The translations under genes were made by a program, and so were the position numbers. A stretch of 64,000 nucleotides of DNA, from assembly GCA_024639125.1 (NCBI GenBank), contig JAHEJA010000003.1, forward strand, positions 1 through 64,000. The letters run 5' to 3'. Positions 39,840 through 49,200 of this stretch are shown in pieces; positions within the stretch are counted from its first letter, which is position 1; every line of letters starts with the position of its first letter. The stretch is from Paracoccaceae bacterium (GTDB lineage Bacteria > Pseudomonadota > Alphaproteobacteria > Rhodobacterales > Rhodobacteraceae). The notes under the pieces are model-generated. The model did not search any database. It was not told the DNA's origin and was given only the letters and a program-made list of their open reading frames with translations.

Positions 39840-41318
39840 TTAGATTGAAAGACAGACGTATTTCATTTCCAGATAATCTTCGATCCCGTGGTGGCTGCCT
39901 TCGCGACCCAGGCCGGATTGCTTGACGCCGCCAAATGGCGCAACCTCTGTCGAGATGATGCCAGTGTTTACGCCCACGATTCCGTATTCTAGGGCTTCGG
40001 CGACTTTGTACACGCGGCTTAGGTCTTTGGCATAGAAGTACGACGCCAAGCCAAAGATCGTGTCGTTTGCCAAGGCAATCACTTCGTCTTCGTCTTCGAA
40101 TTTGAACAAAGGTGCAAACGGACCAAAGGTTTCTTCGGTGGCCACCGCCATGTCACGGGTCGCGCCCGTCACGATGGTTGGGTTGATAAAGTTACCTGGA
40201 CCCTGAGTCATGTCACCACCCAATATGACCTTAGCGCCTTTGGATGTTGCATCTGCGATATGTTCTTGGACTTTGGTAATCGCATCTGCGTTGATCAAGG
40301 GACCAAGGGCGGTTCCGTCTTCTAAGCCATCCCCGACCTTCATTTTAGCAACCGCAGTCGCAAGGCGGTTTGCAAAATCGTCATAAACGCCGGCTTGAAC
40401 ATAGATGCGGTTCGCACAAACACAGGTTTGACCGTTATTGCGGAATTTGCACATGATTGCGCCTTCGACAGCCGCATCAAGATCGGCATCATCAAACACG
40501 ATGAAAGGTGCGTTGCCACCAAGCTCCATTGAACATTTCATGACGCTGTCGGCGGCTTGACGCAAGAGAATCCGGCCTACTTCGGTAGAGCCAGTAAAGG
40601 TCAGCTTGCGAACCACAGGGTTTTCACAGAATTCTTTGCCGATTTCGGACGAGCGCGATGACGGGATGATAGACAGCACGCCTTTGGGAATGCCAGCGCG
40701 ATCGGCGAGAACACCCAGTACCAGCGCAGACAAAGGCGTTTCCGCAGCGGGACGCGCGACAAAGGCGCAGCCAGCGGCCAGCGCGGGGCCAGCTTTGCGG
40801 GTGATCATCGCATTCGGAAAGTTCCACGGCGTGATCGAGGCGGCAACACCGATAGGTTGTTTCATGACCATGATGCGTTTATCGCGCTGATGGCCGGGAA
40901 TTGTTTCGCCGTAGATGCGCTTGGCTTCTTCTGCGAAGAATTCGATAAAAGACGCGCCATAGACGATTTCGCCTTTGGCTTCTGCCAATGGTTTGCCTTG
41001 TTCAGCTGTCAAAATAGTCGCCAGGTCATCAGCGTTCGCCATCATCAGATCAAACCAGCGGCGCAAAATGATGCTGCGTTCTTTGCCTGTCATCGCGGCC
41101 CATTCTTTTTGGGCTTTTTCTGCGGCGGCAATGGCTTGTGCAGCTTGTGCGCGGCTTAGATCGGCTACTTGGCAAATGACATCGCCACGCGCAGGGTTGG
41201 TAACATCAAAAGTCGCGGCGCCTTCGCCGTCCACCCAGTCACCAGCTAGGTAACCTTTGGTTGCCAAAAGCGATGGATCCTTCAAAAGGCCCGCAAGATT
41301 TGTCGCTTGATCCAGCAT
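39840..41318 (-). CDS. gabD: NAD(P)-dependent succinate-semialdehyde dehydrogenase (GabD type)
   Basis: The protein has 492 residues. The catalytic Glu265 is in SMELGGNAPFIVFDDADLD and the catalytic Cys299 in FRNNGQTCVCANR, which is the hallmark of the SSADH/GabD branch. The TPWNFPNAMITRK cofactor motif and the tail GREGSHHGIEDYLEMKYVCL also fit. It oxidises succinate semialdehyde, or a close relative such as glutarate semialdehyde, to the acid. The start at 41318 has GGGAGGA upstream. No gabT aminotransferase is in the window. It is divergent from an alpha/beta hydrolase across a short region with a palindrome. Confidence 0.9.
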   Translation of the reverse strand: MLDQATNLAGLLKDPSLLATKGYLAGDWVDGEGAATFDVTNPARGDVICQVADLSRAQAAQAIAAAEKAQKEWAAMTGKERSIILRRWFDLMMANADDLATILTAEQGKPLAEAKGEIVYGASFIEFFAEEAKRIYGETIPGHQRDKRIMVMKQPIGVAASITPWNFPNAMITRKAGPALAAGCAFVARPAAETPLSALVLGVLADRAGIPKGVLSIIPSSRSSEIGKEFCENPVVRKLTFTGSTEVGRILLRQAADSVMKCSMELGGNAPFIVFDDADLDAAVEGAIMCKFRNNGQTCVCANRIYVQAGVYDDFANRLATAVAKMKVGDGLEDGTALGPLINADAITKVQEHIADATSKGAKVILGGDMTQGPGNFINPTIVTGATRDMAVATEETFGPFAPLFKFEDEDEVIALANDTIFGLASYFYAKDLSRVYKVAEALEYGIVGVNTGIISTEVAPFGGVKQSGLGREGSHHGIEDYLEMKYVCLSI

Positions 41319-41374
41319 TTCTCTTCCTCCCGAATAAAAAACTGTTAAAATAGCCAAAGCAAGTCTGACCAAGT

Positions 41375-41388
41375 TTGTCTAGAGACAA
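41375..41388. promoter_or_regulatory. Inverted repeat TTGTCT-AG-AGACAA between gabD and the hydrolase gene
   Basis: Perfect 6-bp arms lie in the 93-base region between two divergent starts, a likely operator position. The form is compatible with a GntR-type site, but no regulator is assigned. Confidence 0.4.
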
Positions 41389-41411
41389 TGACGCGAAGTA
41401 AGGGAAATCCA

Positions 41412-42203
41412 ATGAATTATGACGATGCCTATGCAAATGCAGCCTATATTCCGGATGCTGACGGGTTCATCAGCCGTTGGACAAAAGAAGCAGCTGACTT
41501 TCGAAGCGCGCTCAGTGCGCAAGGCCGGTGTGATCTGGATGTATCCTATGGGCCTACGGAACGTCAGGTCTTTGATGTGTTTACTCCCGAAGTTCCCTGT
41601 AAAGGTACATTCGTTTTTGTGCACGGTGGATATTGGTTGCGGTTTGATAAATCCTTTTGGTCACATTTTGCCCAAGGTGCATTGGACATGGGCTGGCGTG
41701 TCGTGATGCCAAGCTATGATCTTTGTCCAGATGTCAGCATATCCGATATTACCAAGCAGATTGCGTCAGCTATTGAAAAAGTTGGCAAAATGTTTGACGG
41801 CACGATTGTTTTGGCGGGGCATTCAGCTGGCGGGCATCTGGTCGCGCGTATGGGATGCCACGGCATTTTAAACGAGCCGACATTGGACCGCGTCGCACAT
41901 ATTGCCCCGATTTCACCGGTGTCAGATTTGCGTCCGTTATTGCACACGACCATGAACGAAAGCTTTAAGTTAACCGAGCTTACAGCCTGTGCCGAAAGTC
42001 CGGCTTTATTGGCGGTGAGGCTGAAATCGGTCACAATTTGGGTCGGGGCAGATGAGCGCCCCGTCTTTTTAGATCAAGCGCATTGGCTAGGTGACGCGTG
42101 GCGCTGTGACGTTCAAGTGCTTGGGGGGTATCACCATTTTGATGTGATTGATCCACTGAAATCTATGGGGTCTGAAATGTTGGTGAACATCCTCGGGACA
42201 TGA
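41412..42203 (+). CDS. Alpha/beta hydrolase (kynurenine formamidase-like)
   Basis: The protein has 263 residues. The oxyanion-hole segment HGGYW (VFVHGGYWLRFD) and the nucleophile elbow GHSAGGHL are those of the arylformamidase/BD-FAE esterase group. The catalytic His is probably in GGYHHFDVIDPL near the C-terminus. The opening MNYDDAYANAAYIPDADGFI resembles kynurenine formamidase-like proteins, but no kynurenine genes are nearby, so another ester or formamide is possible. I start at 41412 with AAGGGAA upstream. It precedes creatinase on the same strand with a 157-base gap that holds a structured leader candidate. Confidence 0.82.
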   Translation: MNYDDAYANAAYIPDADGFISRWTKEAADFRSALSAQGRCDLDVSYGPTERQVFDVFTPEVPCKGTFVFVHGGYWLRFDKSFWSHFAQGALDMGWRVVMPSYDLCPDVSISDITKQIASAIEKVGKMFDGTIVLAGHSAGGHLVARMGCHGILNEPTLDRVAHIAPISPVSDLRPLLHTTMNESFKLTELTACAESPALLAVRLKSVTIWVGADERPVFLDQAHWLGDAWRCDVQVLGGYHHFDVIDPLKSMGSEMLVNILGT

Positions 42204-42248
42204 TGTGAAATTTCGCTTGCGTCAGCACGTGAAATAGCGTTCATGACG

Positions 42249-42328
42249 GATAGGCAAGGGCGATGGCGTCGCCCCGTATGAAAGACATACGCAAGCCTTT
42301 CAAAAAATTCAGTCCTGTACGCCGGGAC
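42249..42328 (+). ncRNA. Candidate structured leader RNA (three-way junction) upstream of creatinase
   Basis: The sequence can fold into a closing stem P1 (42249-42255 with 42295-42301, 6 of 7 positions paired), a perfect 6-bp hairpin P2 (GGGCGA / TCGCCC, 42258-42274) and an adjacent perfect 6-bp hairpin P3 (CGTATG / CATACG, 42275-42291), joined by short AA and CAA linkers. A further stem GTCC / GGAC (42312-42328) before a T-rich stretch and the GGAGG site could be an expression platform. I do not recognise a known riboswitch class. Only the base pairing is seen; function is inference. Confidence 0.4.
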
Positions 42329-42360
42329 CTTCTTTTGTTGGATCAATGGAGGGTCAAAAA

Positions 42361-43569
42361 ATGACTACACGTCCAGAAATGTACCGCTTTCACAATGGTG
42401 AGAAAGCAAAACTTCAATTTACTGATGGTGAATATGCAGAGCGTATCGCCAAACTGCGGTCGATACTTGTTGACACTGGCGTTCATGCCGCTGTTTTCAC
42501 ATCGATGCATTCGATCGCTTACTATTCCGGCTTTTTATATTGTTCCTTTGGCCGCCCCTATGGGTTGGTTGTGACTGACACCGAATGCGTAACAATTTCC
42601 GCAGGTATCGATGCAGGGCAGCCATGGCGCCGCTGTTACGGAGACAACATTACCTATACCGATTGGCAGCGCGACAATTTTTGGCGTGCGATAAAATCCG
42701 TGTCCGGCGAAGGTCAGGTGATTGGATACGAAGGCGATCATCTTACTCTTGTTCAACGCGACAAATTAGAAGATTTCTTGCGTCCGTCAATTTCCGTCGA
42801 TATTGCGCCTGCCGCGATGCGCCAACGTATGCACAAATCCCCAGCTGAAATTGCATTAATCCGAGAAGGCGCGCGCGTCGCTGATGTTGGTGGTTATGCC
42901 ATTCGGGATGCAGTGAAAGAAGGCGCACGGGAGATTGATATCGCTATGGCAGGGCGCGATGCTATGGAGTTGGAAATCGCAAAATCATTTCCTGATGCCG
43001 AATATCGCGATACTTGGGTATGGTTCCAATCAGGGATAAACACCGATGGGGCGCATAACCCTGTGACAGCGCGGCAATTGGCGCGTGGTGATATCTTGTC
43101 TTTGAATACGTTTCCTATGATTTCTGCTTATTATACGGCTCTTGAGCGGACTATGTTCGTCAAAGAGGTTGATGCGGCATCGCTAGAAATTTGGAACGCC
43201 AACGTAGCGGCGCATGAATATGGTATGAGCCTGTTGCAGCCAGGGGCCAGCTGTGCCGAGATCACGCATAAGATTAACAGCTTCTTTGAAGAGCGTGATT
43301 TGTTAAAGCACCGGACCTTTGGCTACGGTCATTCCTTTGGGGTGCTGTCGCATTACTATGGGCGTGAAGCAGGGTTGGAACTTCGGGAGGATATCGACAC
43401 AGTGCTTGAGCCGGGCATGGTGATTTCCATGGAGCCAATGCTGACAATTGCCGATGGTGAAGCCGGAGCCGGCGGATATCGGGAGCATGATATTTTGGTG
43501 ATTACCGACGCAGGCAACGAAAATATCACCGGCTATCCATATGGTCCCGACTTTAACGTCGTGGGATAA
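42361..43569 (+). CDS. Creatinase (creatine amidinohydrolase)
   Basis: Creatinase hydrolyses creatine to sarcosine and urea. The 402-residue length matches the Pseudomonas enzyme (about 403), and resemblance is close throughout: YYSGFLYCSFGRPYGLVVT, AGIDAGQPWRRCYGDN, TWVWFQSGINTDGAHNPVT and FGYGHSFGVLSHYYGREAGLE. The catalytic His232 (GAHNPVT) and Glu358 (SMEPM) fall at the same numbers as in the Pseudomonas protein. It has the pita-bread fold shared with M24 peptidases but lacks their metal ligands. I start at 42361, with GGAGG nearby. Sarcosine could feed the FAD-GcvT dehydrogenase at 25.5 kb. A creatininase gene is not in the window. Confidence 0.95.
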   Translation: MTTRPEMYRFHNGEKAKLQFTDGEYAERIAKLRSILVDTGVHAAVFTSMHSIAYYSGFLYCSFGRPYGLVVTDTECVTISAGIDAGQPWRRCYGDNITYTDWQRDNFWRAIKSVSGEGQVIGYEGDHLTLVQRDKLEDFLRPSISVDIAPAAMRQRMHKSPAEIALIREGARVADVGGYAIRDAVKEGAREIDIAMAGRDAMELEIAKSFPDAEYRDTWVWFQSGINTDGAHNPVTARQLARGDILSLNTFPMISAYYTALERTMFVKEVDAASLEIWNANVAAHEYGMSLLQPGASCAEITHKINSFFEERDLLKHRTFGYGHSFGVLSHYYGREAGLELREDIDTVLEPGMVISMEPMLTIADGEAGAGGYREHDILVITDAGNENITGYPYGPDFNVVG

Positions 43570-43588
43570 GGGGCGGTGTCCTCATTGT

Positions 43589-43607
43589 CGCGCCCTATGC
43601 GGGCGCG
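43589..43607 (+). terminator. Hairpin after the creatinase gene
   Basis: A perfect 7-bp stem CGCGCCC / GGGCGCG around TATGC lies 20 bases past the creatinase stop, followed by GCAGGTTTGTTTG rather than a clean T-run. Confidence 0.5.
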
Positions 43608-43720
43608 GCAGGTTTGTTTGATTGGTGCAACGCATTTGCTGTAATTTTTAAATTTGCCGTGTTGCTAGTGAATCCCGTTCAATTAGCTCTTATATGACAG
43701 AAAAGGTCTAGGAGCGGCAG

Positions 43721-44317
43721 ATGCGATATTTAAAGTGGATTTTACGTATAATTTTGGTAACGGCGGTGTTTGGTTTTTTACACTACACCTTGCCGCAACG
43801 CGATATTGTGCGGATTACAGATACATATGAAAAGCGGATCGATTTTGGCACGAACTCTATGTTCTGGGCCAAAGGGGATTCCGGAAATGCATCAAGCACA
43901 ACCAACCGCGATGTATTTTTCATCCAAGCCTTCCGTCAAAACGACAAGCCTATGATCTATCGCAACGAGGATACGGGGTTTGGTTGGCCTTTGTATTTCA
44001 AATTTGACACTGCGAACCTTCAGGCTGAAGCGTCAGACATGATCAGCAAAAAGAATGATGCCGCTCCGCAGTGGGTTGTTGTGCGTCATTACGGATGGCG
44101 GAATGAATATTTATCGATTTATCCAAACGCTTTGTCGATCCGTGCCATTGATGATCCGAACATACGGTTGATCCCTTGGGGGAACATTATTCGGCTAACG
44201 CTTTTGGCGGCGTTCTTTTGGGCGATTTGGGTGCGCTGGGCACGGTTCCGTCGCGCGCGCATCGATCCCAAAGTTGAGCGTATTGATGATTGGATTGACG
44301 AGAAGTTGGGCCGTTAA
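43721..44317 (+). CDS. DUF1523 family membrane protein
   Basis: The protein has 198 residues. There is an N-terminal membrane helix (WILRIILVTAVFGFLHYTL), then a soluble domain with the DUF1523 segments RDIVRITDTYEKRID and ASSTTNRDVFFIQAF, the WPLYFKFDTANLQAEA and WVVVRHYGWRNEYLSIYPNA stretches, and a second membrane helix (LTLLAAFFWAIWVRW) before a basic tail. The domain probably lies in the periplasm. The function of the family is unknown. AGGAG lies 9 bases before the ATG. Confidence 0.85.
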   Translation: MRYLKWILRIILVTAVFGFLHYTLPQRDIVRITDTYEKRIDFGTNSMFWAKGDSGNASSTTNRDVFFIQAFRQNDKPMIYRNEDTGFGWPLYFKFDTANLQAEASDMISKKNDAAPQWVVVRHYGWRNEYLSIYPNALSIRAIDDPNIRLIPWGNIIRLTLLAAFFWAIWVRWARFRRARIDPKVERIDDWIDEKLGR

Positions 44318-44400
44318 TTTTTATGGGCACGGCATTGGACAACGGCGCCGTGTCCTGTGTGGTCATTGCCTTTGGTGATGTTGCGGTTCGTGTCTGACAT
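44314..44400 (-). CDS. Candidate 28-residue small protein
   Basis: The frame starts MSDTNRNITKGNDHTGHGAV and ends CRAHKN; it is polar with three His and one Cys. Its TAA overlaps the DUF1523 stop, as at other convergent pairs in this window, and a TetR-type palindrome lies 38 bases upstream. No clear ribosome binding site is seen. It may be a real small gene or chance. Confidence 0.3.
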   Translation of the reverse strand: MSDTNRNITKGNDHTGHGAVVQCRAHKN

Positions 44401-44437
44401 GTGGTCATTCGAAAAGAATTCGAGGTCTTAAAGTTTT

Positions 44438-44450
44438 TGACCGTCGGTCA
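44438..44450. promoter_or_regulatory. TetR-type palindrome TGACCG-T-CGGTCA
   Basis: A perfect 13-bp 6-1-6 palindrome of the form often bound by TetR-family repressors. It sits between two convergent genes, so the only candidate target seen is the small minus-strand frame starting at 44400. Confidence 0.4.
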
Positions 44451-44532
44451 TTAATGGGCCAAAGTTAAAATCGGCTAAGTCCGCCAAAGCCGTTGCGATT
44501 GAAACGCATTTATGATCCCAAAGCGTTATGGC

Positions 44533-45300
44533 TTATCGGGTTTGTTCGTGTTGAAACCGACGTTGCGCAATAGCTTCGTTTTTTTCGGATTTGCGTTGAT
44601 CCTTGAGCGATTGTTCAACGTATTTCAGGTGGTCTTCGACTGCGGCGCGGGATGCTTTGGGATCGCGGGATTGCAGTGCGTCATTAATGCGTCGGTGTTG
44701 TTCGAACAATTCTTTGCGGCCAACATGACGGGTGAATGCCGCTTGACGGTTGTAAAAAACGCCCTTTTTCAAGAGTTCATACATGGACCGCATCATATGC
44801 AACATAATCACATTATGGCTGGCTTCGATGATGGAATAATGAAATTCAGCGTCTAAATTTGCCTCTTGCACGTCATCTTTTTTGTCGTGTGCGGCTTTCA
44901 TTTTATCAAACACAGTTTGGATGATTTTCAAGTCAGTGTCAGAGGCATATAAAGCGGCACGTTCGGCGGCCAAACCTTCCATGTCACGTCGGAACGAGAC
45001 ATAGTCGAACACGGCTTCGTCATGCGTGCTAAACAGGCGGACAAGTGCAGGTGAAAACGCATTTCCCAAGACATCTGCTACGAAAATTCCCGATCCTGCT
45101 TTTGACAGGATAAGACCGCTATCTTGCAAGTCTGAGATCGCTTCGCGCAAGGATGGACGAGACACGCCAAGGCGTTCGGCCAGCTCGCGTTCAGCGGGCA
45201 ACCGTTCACCGGGGCGCAGAATGCCGCGCAAAATCAACTGTTCAATTTGATGTGTCACAGCTTGCGATAATTTTTCGGACGTTACCTTTTCAAACGGCAT
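44533..45300 (-). CDS. GntR family regulator, FadR subfamily (FCD domain)
   Basis: The protein has 255 residues. The N-terminal winged helix (LILRGILRPGERLPAERELAERLGVSRPSLREAISDL) is the GntR signature, and the C-terminal FCD effector domain contains FRRDMEGLAAERAAL, DAEFHYSIIEASHNVIMLHMM and the late histidine HRRINDALQSRDPKASRAAVEDHL, as in PdhR/LldR-type sensors of organic acids. The metal-binding Asp/His positions of FCD appear to be kept (DAEFH, HRRI). Its targets are unknown; a PdhR-like role in central metabolism is possible. No convincing operator is seen upstream of its own start. Confidence 0.88.
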   Translation of the reverse strand: MPFEKVTSEKLSQAVTHQIEQLILRGILRPGERLPAERELAERLGVSRPSLREAISDLQDSGLILSKAGSGIFVADVLGNAFSPALVRLFSTHDEAVFDYVSFRRDMEGLAAERAALYASDTDLKIIQTVFDKMKAAHDKKDDVQEANLDAEFHYSIIEASHNVIMLHMMRSMYELLKKGVFYNRQAAFTRHVGRKELFEQHRRINDALQSRDPKASRAAVEDHLKYVEQSLKDQRKSEKNEAIAQRRFQHEQTR

Positions 45301-45388
45301 CGTACACCTTTTGGTTCGTTATTCTTACCACATATAGCTTACTTCCTGCTGGTGACAAACTGTTAACCGTTTTGGGGTTAAATGACGT

Positions 45389-45682
45389 ATGAGGAAACTA
45401 TGGATCTTTATTTTATTGACGCTCTGCGCGGCGTGTGACCGTGGAACCCCGATGTTCTGGGATGCACAGCCGACGCGTGTGGTGGTCAACGCTATTGCGT
45501 TTGACGTCCGCGTGGTTGGCCCCTTTGCCCAAGCTGAACGCGTGACATTCATGGCCTTTCCCAAACGCACGACTGTTTTGGGTCCAGCACGACGCGCGGT
45601 TGCTCAGGTCACTGGATGTTCCCAGCATCGTGTCGATACGGATTATGATCCGTCGATCATTACGATGCGGCTGATGTGTTAA
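45389..45682 (+). CDS. Small putative lipoprotein
   Basis: The protein has 97 residues. The N-terminus MRKLWIFILLTLCAAC carries a lipobox (LCAAC), suggesting lipidation at Cys16. The rest is a small domain (TRVVVNAIAFDVRVVGPFAQAERVTFMAF) with two more cysteines in the tail (VTGCSQHRVD, MRLMC) that could form a disulphide. I do not recognise a family. It runs towards the GNAT gene and the stop codons overlap. Confidence 0.6.
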   Translation: MRKLWIFILLTLCAACDRGTPMFWDAQPTRVVVNAIAFDVRVVGPFAQAERVTFMAFPKRTTVLGPARRAVAQVTGCSQHRVDTDYDPSIITMRLMC

Positions 45683-46128
45683 ACGGTTCGGCGCATAAAA
45701 ACCGATGCAGCGCTGGCTTTGTAATCGCCAAATGGCCCGCAAATTTCAAATCCGTTCTTTGCATAGAGCGCATGTGCAGCATCTAATCCGACGCCAGTTT
45801 CCAGCTTTATTTCACTTAGACCTAGGTGCTTTGACGTGTCGATCAACTTGGATAAAATTGCCTGAGCCGCGCCAAAACCGCGCTGTTTAGGGTCGGTAAA
45901 CATGGATTTCACTTCTGCATAGTCAGGCGTGATTTTTATAGCACCCGTCCCGATTGCAGTGTCATTGAAATAGGCTGCAAAAAATTTGATATCATCGCGG
46001 CAAAGGGTATCTATATCCAGAAAATGGCAGTCATCAGTCGAAAAAAGGCTAAGCATCAAGGCATGGCTTTGGCGCAAAAGATCGGTAATGTGTGCGTCTC
46101 TTGGATCGGCCGGTTTGATTATAACCAT
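45679..46128 (-). CDS. GNAT family N-acetyltransferase
   Basis: The protein has 149 residues. The acetyl-CoA binding motif A is in SMFTDPKQRGFGAAQAILSKL (a Q/R-x-x-G-x-G/A-like loop), with the preceding strand AEVKSMF and the following KLETGVGLDAAHALYAKNGF as motif B. The layout and tail (ICGPFGDYKASAASVFMRR) resemble YafP/PhnO-like small-molecule acetyltransferases. I start at 46128, with GGGGG nearby and a natural N-terminus (VIIKPADPRDAHITDLL). Substrate unknown. Confidence 0.85.
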   Translation of the reverse strand: MVIIKPADPRDAHITDLLRQSHALMLSLFSTDDCHFLDIDTLCRDDIKFFAAYFNDTAIGTGAIKITPDYAEVKSMFTDPKQRGFGAAQAILSKLIDTSKHLGLSEIKLETGVGLDAAHALYAKNGFEICGPFGDYKASAASVFMRRTV

Positions 46129-46279
46129 GATAAATTGGCCCCCTTTGTTCCTTGGTCTATGCGCGAAATAGGCCAATATCTTGTGGAAAAGTTACCTCTT
46201 GCACCAAGATAATGGGCTGTTTCATTGACTCCTACGCTATCCCTCACCCAAAATAACAGCAAGAGAATCATAAACGAGT

Positions 46280-49200
46280 GTGTCGTTGCATTTTAGTAAA
46301 CTCAAGCTGAGTGGCTTCAAAAGCTTTGTGGATCCGACTGAATTGATCATTCAGGACGGGCTAACAGGCGTGGTTGGACCAAATGGCTGTGGGAAATCTA
46401 ATCTATTAGAAGCATTGCGTTGGGTCATGGGGGAAAATCGCCCGACCGCCATGCGCGGCGGCGGTATGGAGGATGTGATTTTCGCAGGCGCTGCAACCCG
46501 TCCTGCACGCAATTTCGCCGAAGTCAGCCTTTTGATCGACAACGCGGATCGTTTGGCGCCAGCTGGTTTTAACGAAGAAGATATTATTGAAATTGTCCGT
46601 CGCATCACGCGCGATGTGGGCAGTGCTTACAAAGCCAGCGGAAAAGAAGTCCGCGCGCGCGACGTGCAGATGCTATTTGCCGATGCGTCAACGGGCGCGC
46701 ATTCCCCCGCTTTGGTGCGTCAGGGACAAATCGCCGAGCTTATTAATTCCAAACCTAAAAATCGGCGTCGCATTCTAGAAGAAGCCGCTGGTATTTCGGG
46801 TCTGTATCAACGTCGTCACGAAGCGGAACTTAAACTAAAAGGTGCGGAAACGAATTTGGCGCGCGTGGATGATGTGATTGACCAATTGTCCAATCAATTG
46901 GCCCAATTGGCGCGACAGGCGCGGCAAGCGGCGCGATATCGTGCGATTGGCGATGAACTGCGCCACGCCGAAGGATTGCTTTTGTTCCGTCGTTGGCGCG
47001 ATGCAGACACTGCGCGCATGGCGGCACACCAAGAATTACTAGAGCGCACCAAAACAGCTGCGCAAGCGGAAACTGCGGCGCGTCAAGCAAGCAAAGCGCG
47101 CGCAACAGCAGAAGACGCCTTGCCCCCCATCCGCGAAGAAGAAGCCGTGTCCGCCGCGATTTTGCAGCGGCTGCAGGTTCAGCGCGACACCCTAAGTGAT
47201 CAAGAACAGCAAGCCTTGGCGCGGATCGAAACGTTGCAAAACCGGATCGATCAACTGGCCAAAGACATGGATCGTGAAGCCGGTCTAAACCGTGATGCTG
47301 GCGAGACCATTCAACGACTTGAATGGGAAGCCAAAGAGCTAAGTAAAGCGGCGGTTGGTCATGATCCGCGACTGGAAGCCGTTGCAAAGGATGCGCAAGA
47401 CGCAGCTCATATTTTACAAGAACGTGAAAGTGATCTTACGCAATTGACCGAAGATGTCGCTAGATTGGCGGCACGTCATCAATCGGCGCATAGGTTTCTG
47501 GCCGACAGCAAAAAGACGTTAGAGAAATCCGAACAAGAAGCCCAAAAAGCCCGTGATGCCGTCGCGCAAAGCCAACTTGCCCTGGATAAAGCCAAACACG
47601 ATTTCATTCTTGCCGAAGAAAAAGAAGCAGCGGCTGTGATCCATGCTCAGGCAGCGGAAGATGCATTGACGCAAGCGGAAACATCACGCGCGACGACGCA
47701 ATCACGTGAAGCAGACGCACGCGCAGAACGCTCAGAGGCCGAAGGCGAAGCCAATGCGTTGCGGGCCGAAGTCACTGCGCTTGCGAAATTAGTACAGCGC
47801 GATACGGCTGAAGGTGGGCAAATCTTGGATCGGCTTCAGGTCGAAAAGGGATTTGAAAAAGCTTTGGGCGCTGCATTGGCAGATGATCTGCGTGCGCCCG
47901 AAGTCGACGAAGATGGCCCGTCCGGTTGGGCAATGCTTGATCCCTATGACAGGCCCCAAGATTTACCAGCGGGGATTACCGCGCTGACCAATCATGTTTC
48001 TGTACCTGATGTTTTGATGCGCCGCATGAGCCAAATTGGGTTGGTCGATGGGGACGATGGAACCCGTTTGCAACCAATGCTGAAACCCGGGCAACGCTTG
48101 GTTAGCCCCGAAGGTGATTTGTGGCGTTGGGATGGGTATCGGGCATGGTCCGAAGATGCGCCCTCTGCGGCGGCTTTGCGACTGCAGCAACTTAATCGAT
48201 TAGAAGAGTTGAAGCAGCAAATGGAACGCGCAACTGTGCGTGTTGATGCCGCGCGTGGCGCGCATGAAATGCTAAGCGCAGAATTGTTGGAGCTAAGCAA
48301 AAAGGACAAAGAAGCCCGCGACGCGCGTCGCCATTCGGATCAATTGGTTGCAGAGGCGAACCGCGCCTTGAGCCGTGCAGAAGCGGATCGTAATTTAGCC
48401 GAGGGCCGTTTGGAAAGCCTTGGATTGGCTGTGACCCGCCACGAAGAAGACGCTTTGTCCGCGCGGCGTCAAGTGACAGAGGCCGATGTTGCCCTTAGTG
48501 AATTAGGGGATTTAGACGAGGCTCGTGGTCAAGTTGATGCGGTCAAGATGACAGTCGAAGCTGCACGGATCACCATGATGTCAAAGCGTTCCGCGTTTGA
48601 TGAATTGCGTCGAGAAGGCGAAACCCGAACGCGCCGGAGCCAAGAAGTCAAAAAAGAACTTAGTGGATGGACGCATCGGTTGGACACAGCTGAAAAGCGA
48701 AGCGCTGAATTGGCCGAACGTAAGTTGGAAACCGAAGCTGAATTGAGCGTAGCCGCTGCGCAACCGCAGGAAATTTCAGCCAAGCGAGACGAATTAAGCG
48801 GTGCAATCGAAACGGCAGAGGCCCGCCGAAAAACCGCATCTGACGCTTTGGCGCAAGCGGAAACCGTGCTGCGCGATGCGATGGCGGCAGAGCGTGACGC
48901 GGAACGCGATGCCTCTGAAGCGCGGGAAACGCGAGCCCGTTCAGAAGCGCGCGCAGAAGCGGCGCGAGATACGGTGCTTTTGGCTGCGTCGCGTATTGAA
49001 GATGACTTAGAGACTACGCCAGAGACATTATTAGAGCAATTGGATGCAGATCCAGATCGAATGCCGGCGTCTGAGGCGATTGAGGCAGAAGTAAACCGCT
49101 TGAAGCGGCAACGCGAAGCGCTTGGTGCCGTTAACCTTCGGGCGGAGGAGGATGCCAAAGAGGTTGAAGTGGAGCATGCTGAATTGGTCAAAGAAAAGGC

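Noticed and set aside
45301-45388. PdhR-type operator before the GntR gene
   Set aside because: TGGT and ACCA are present, but the spacing of 11 bases does not fit the known TGGT-N3-ACCA form.
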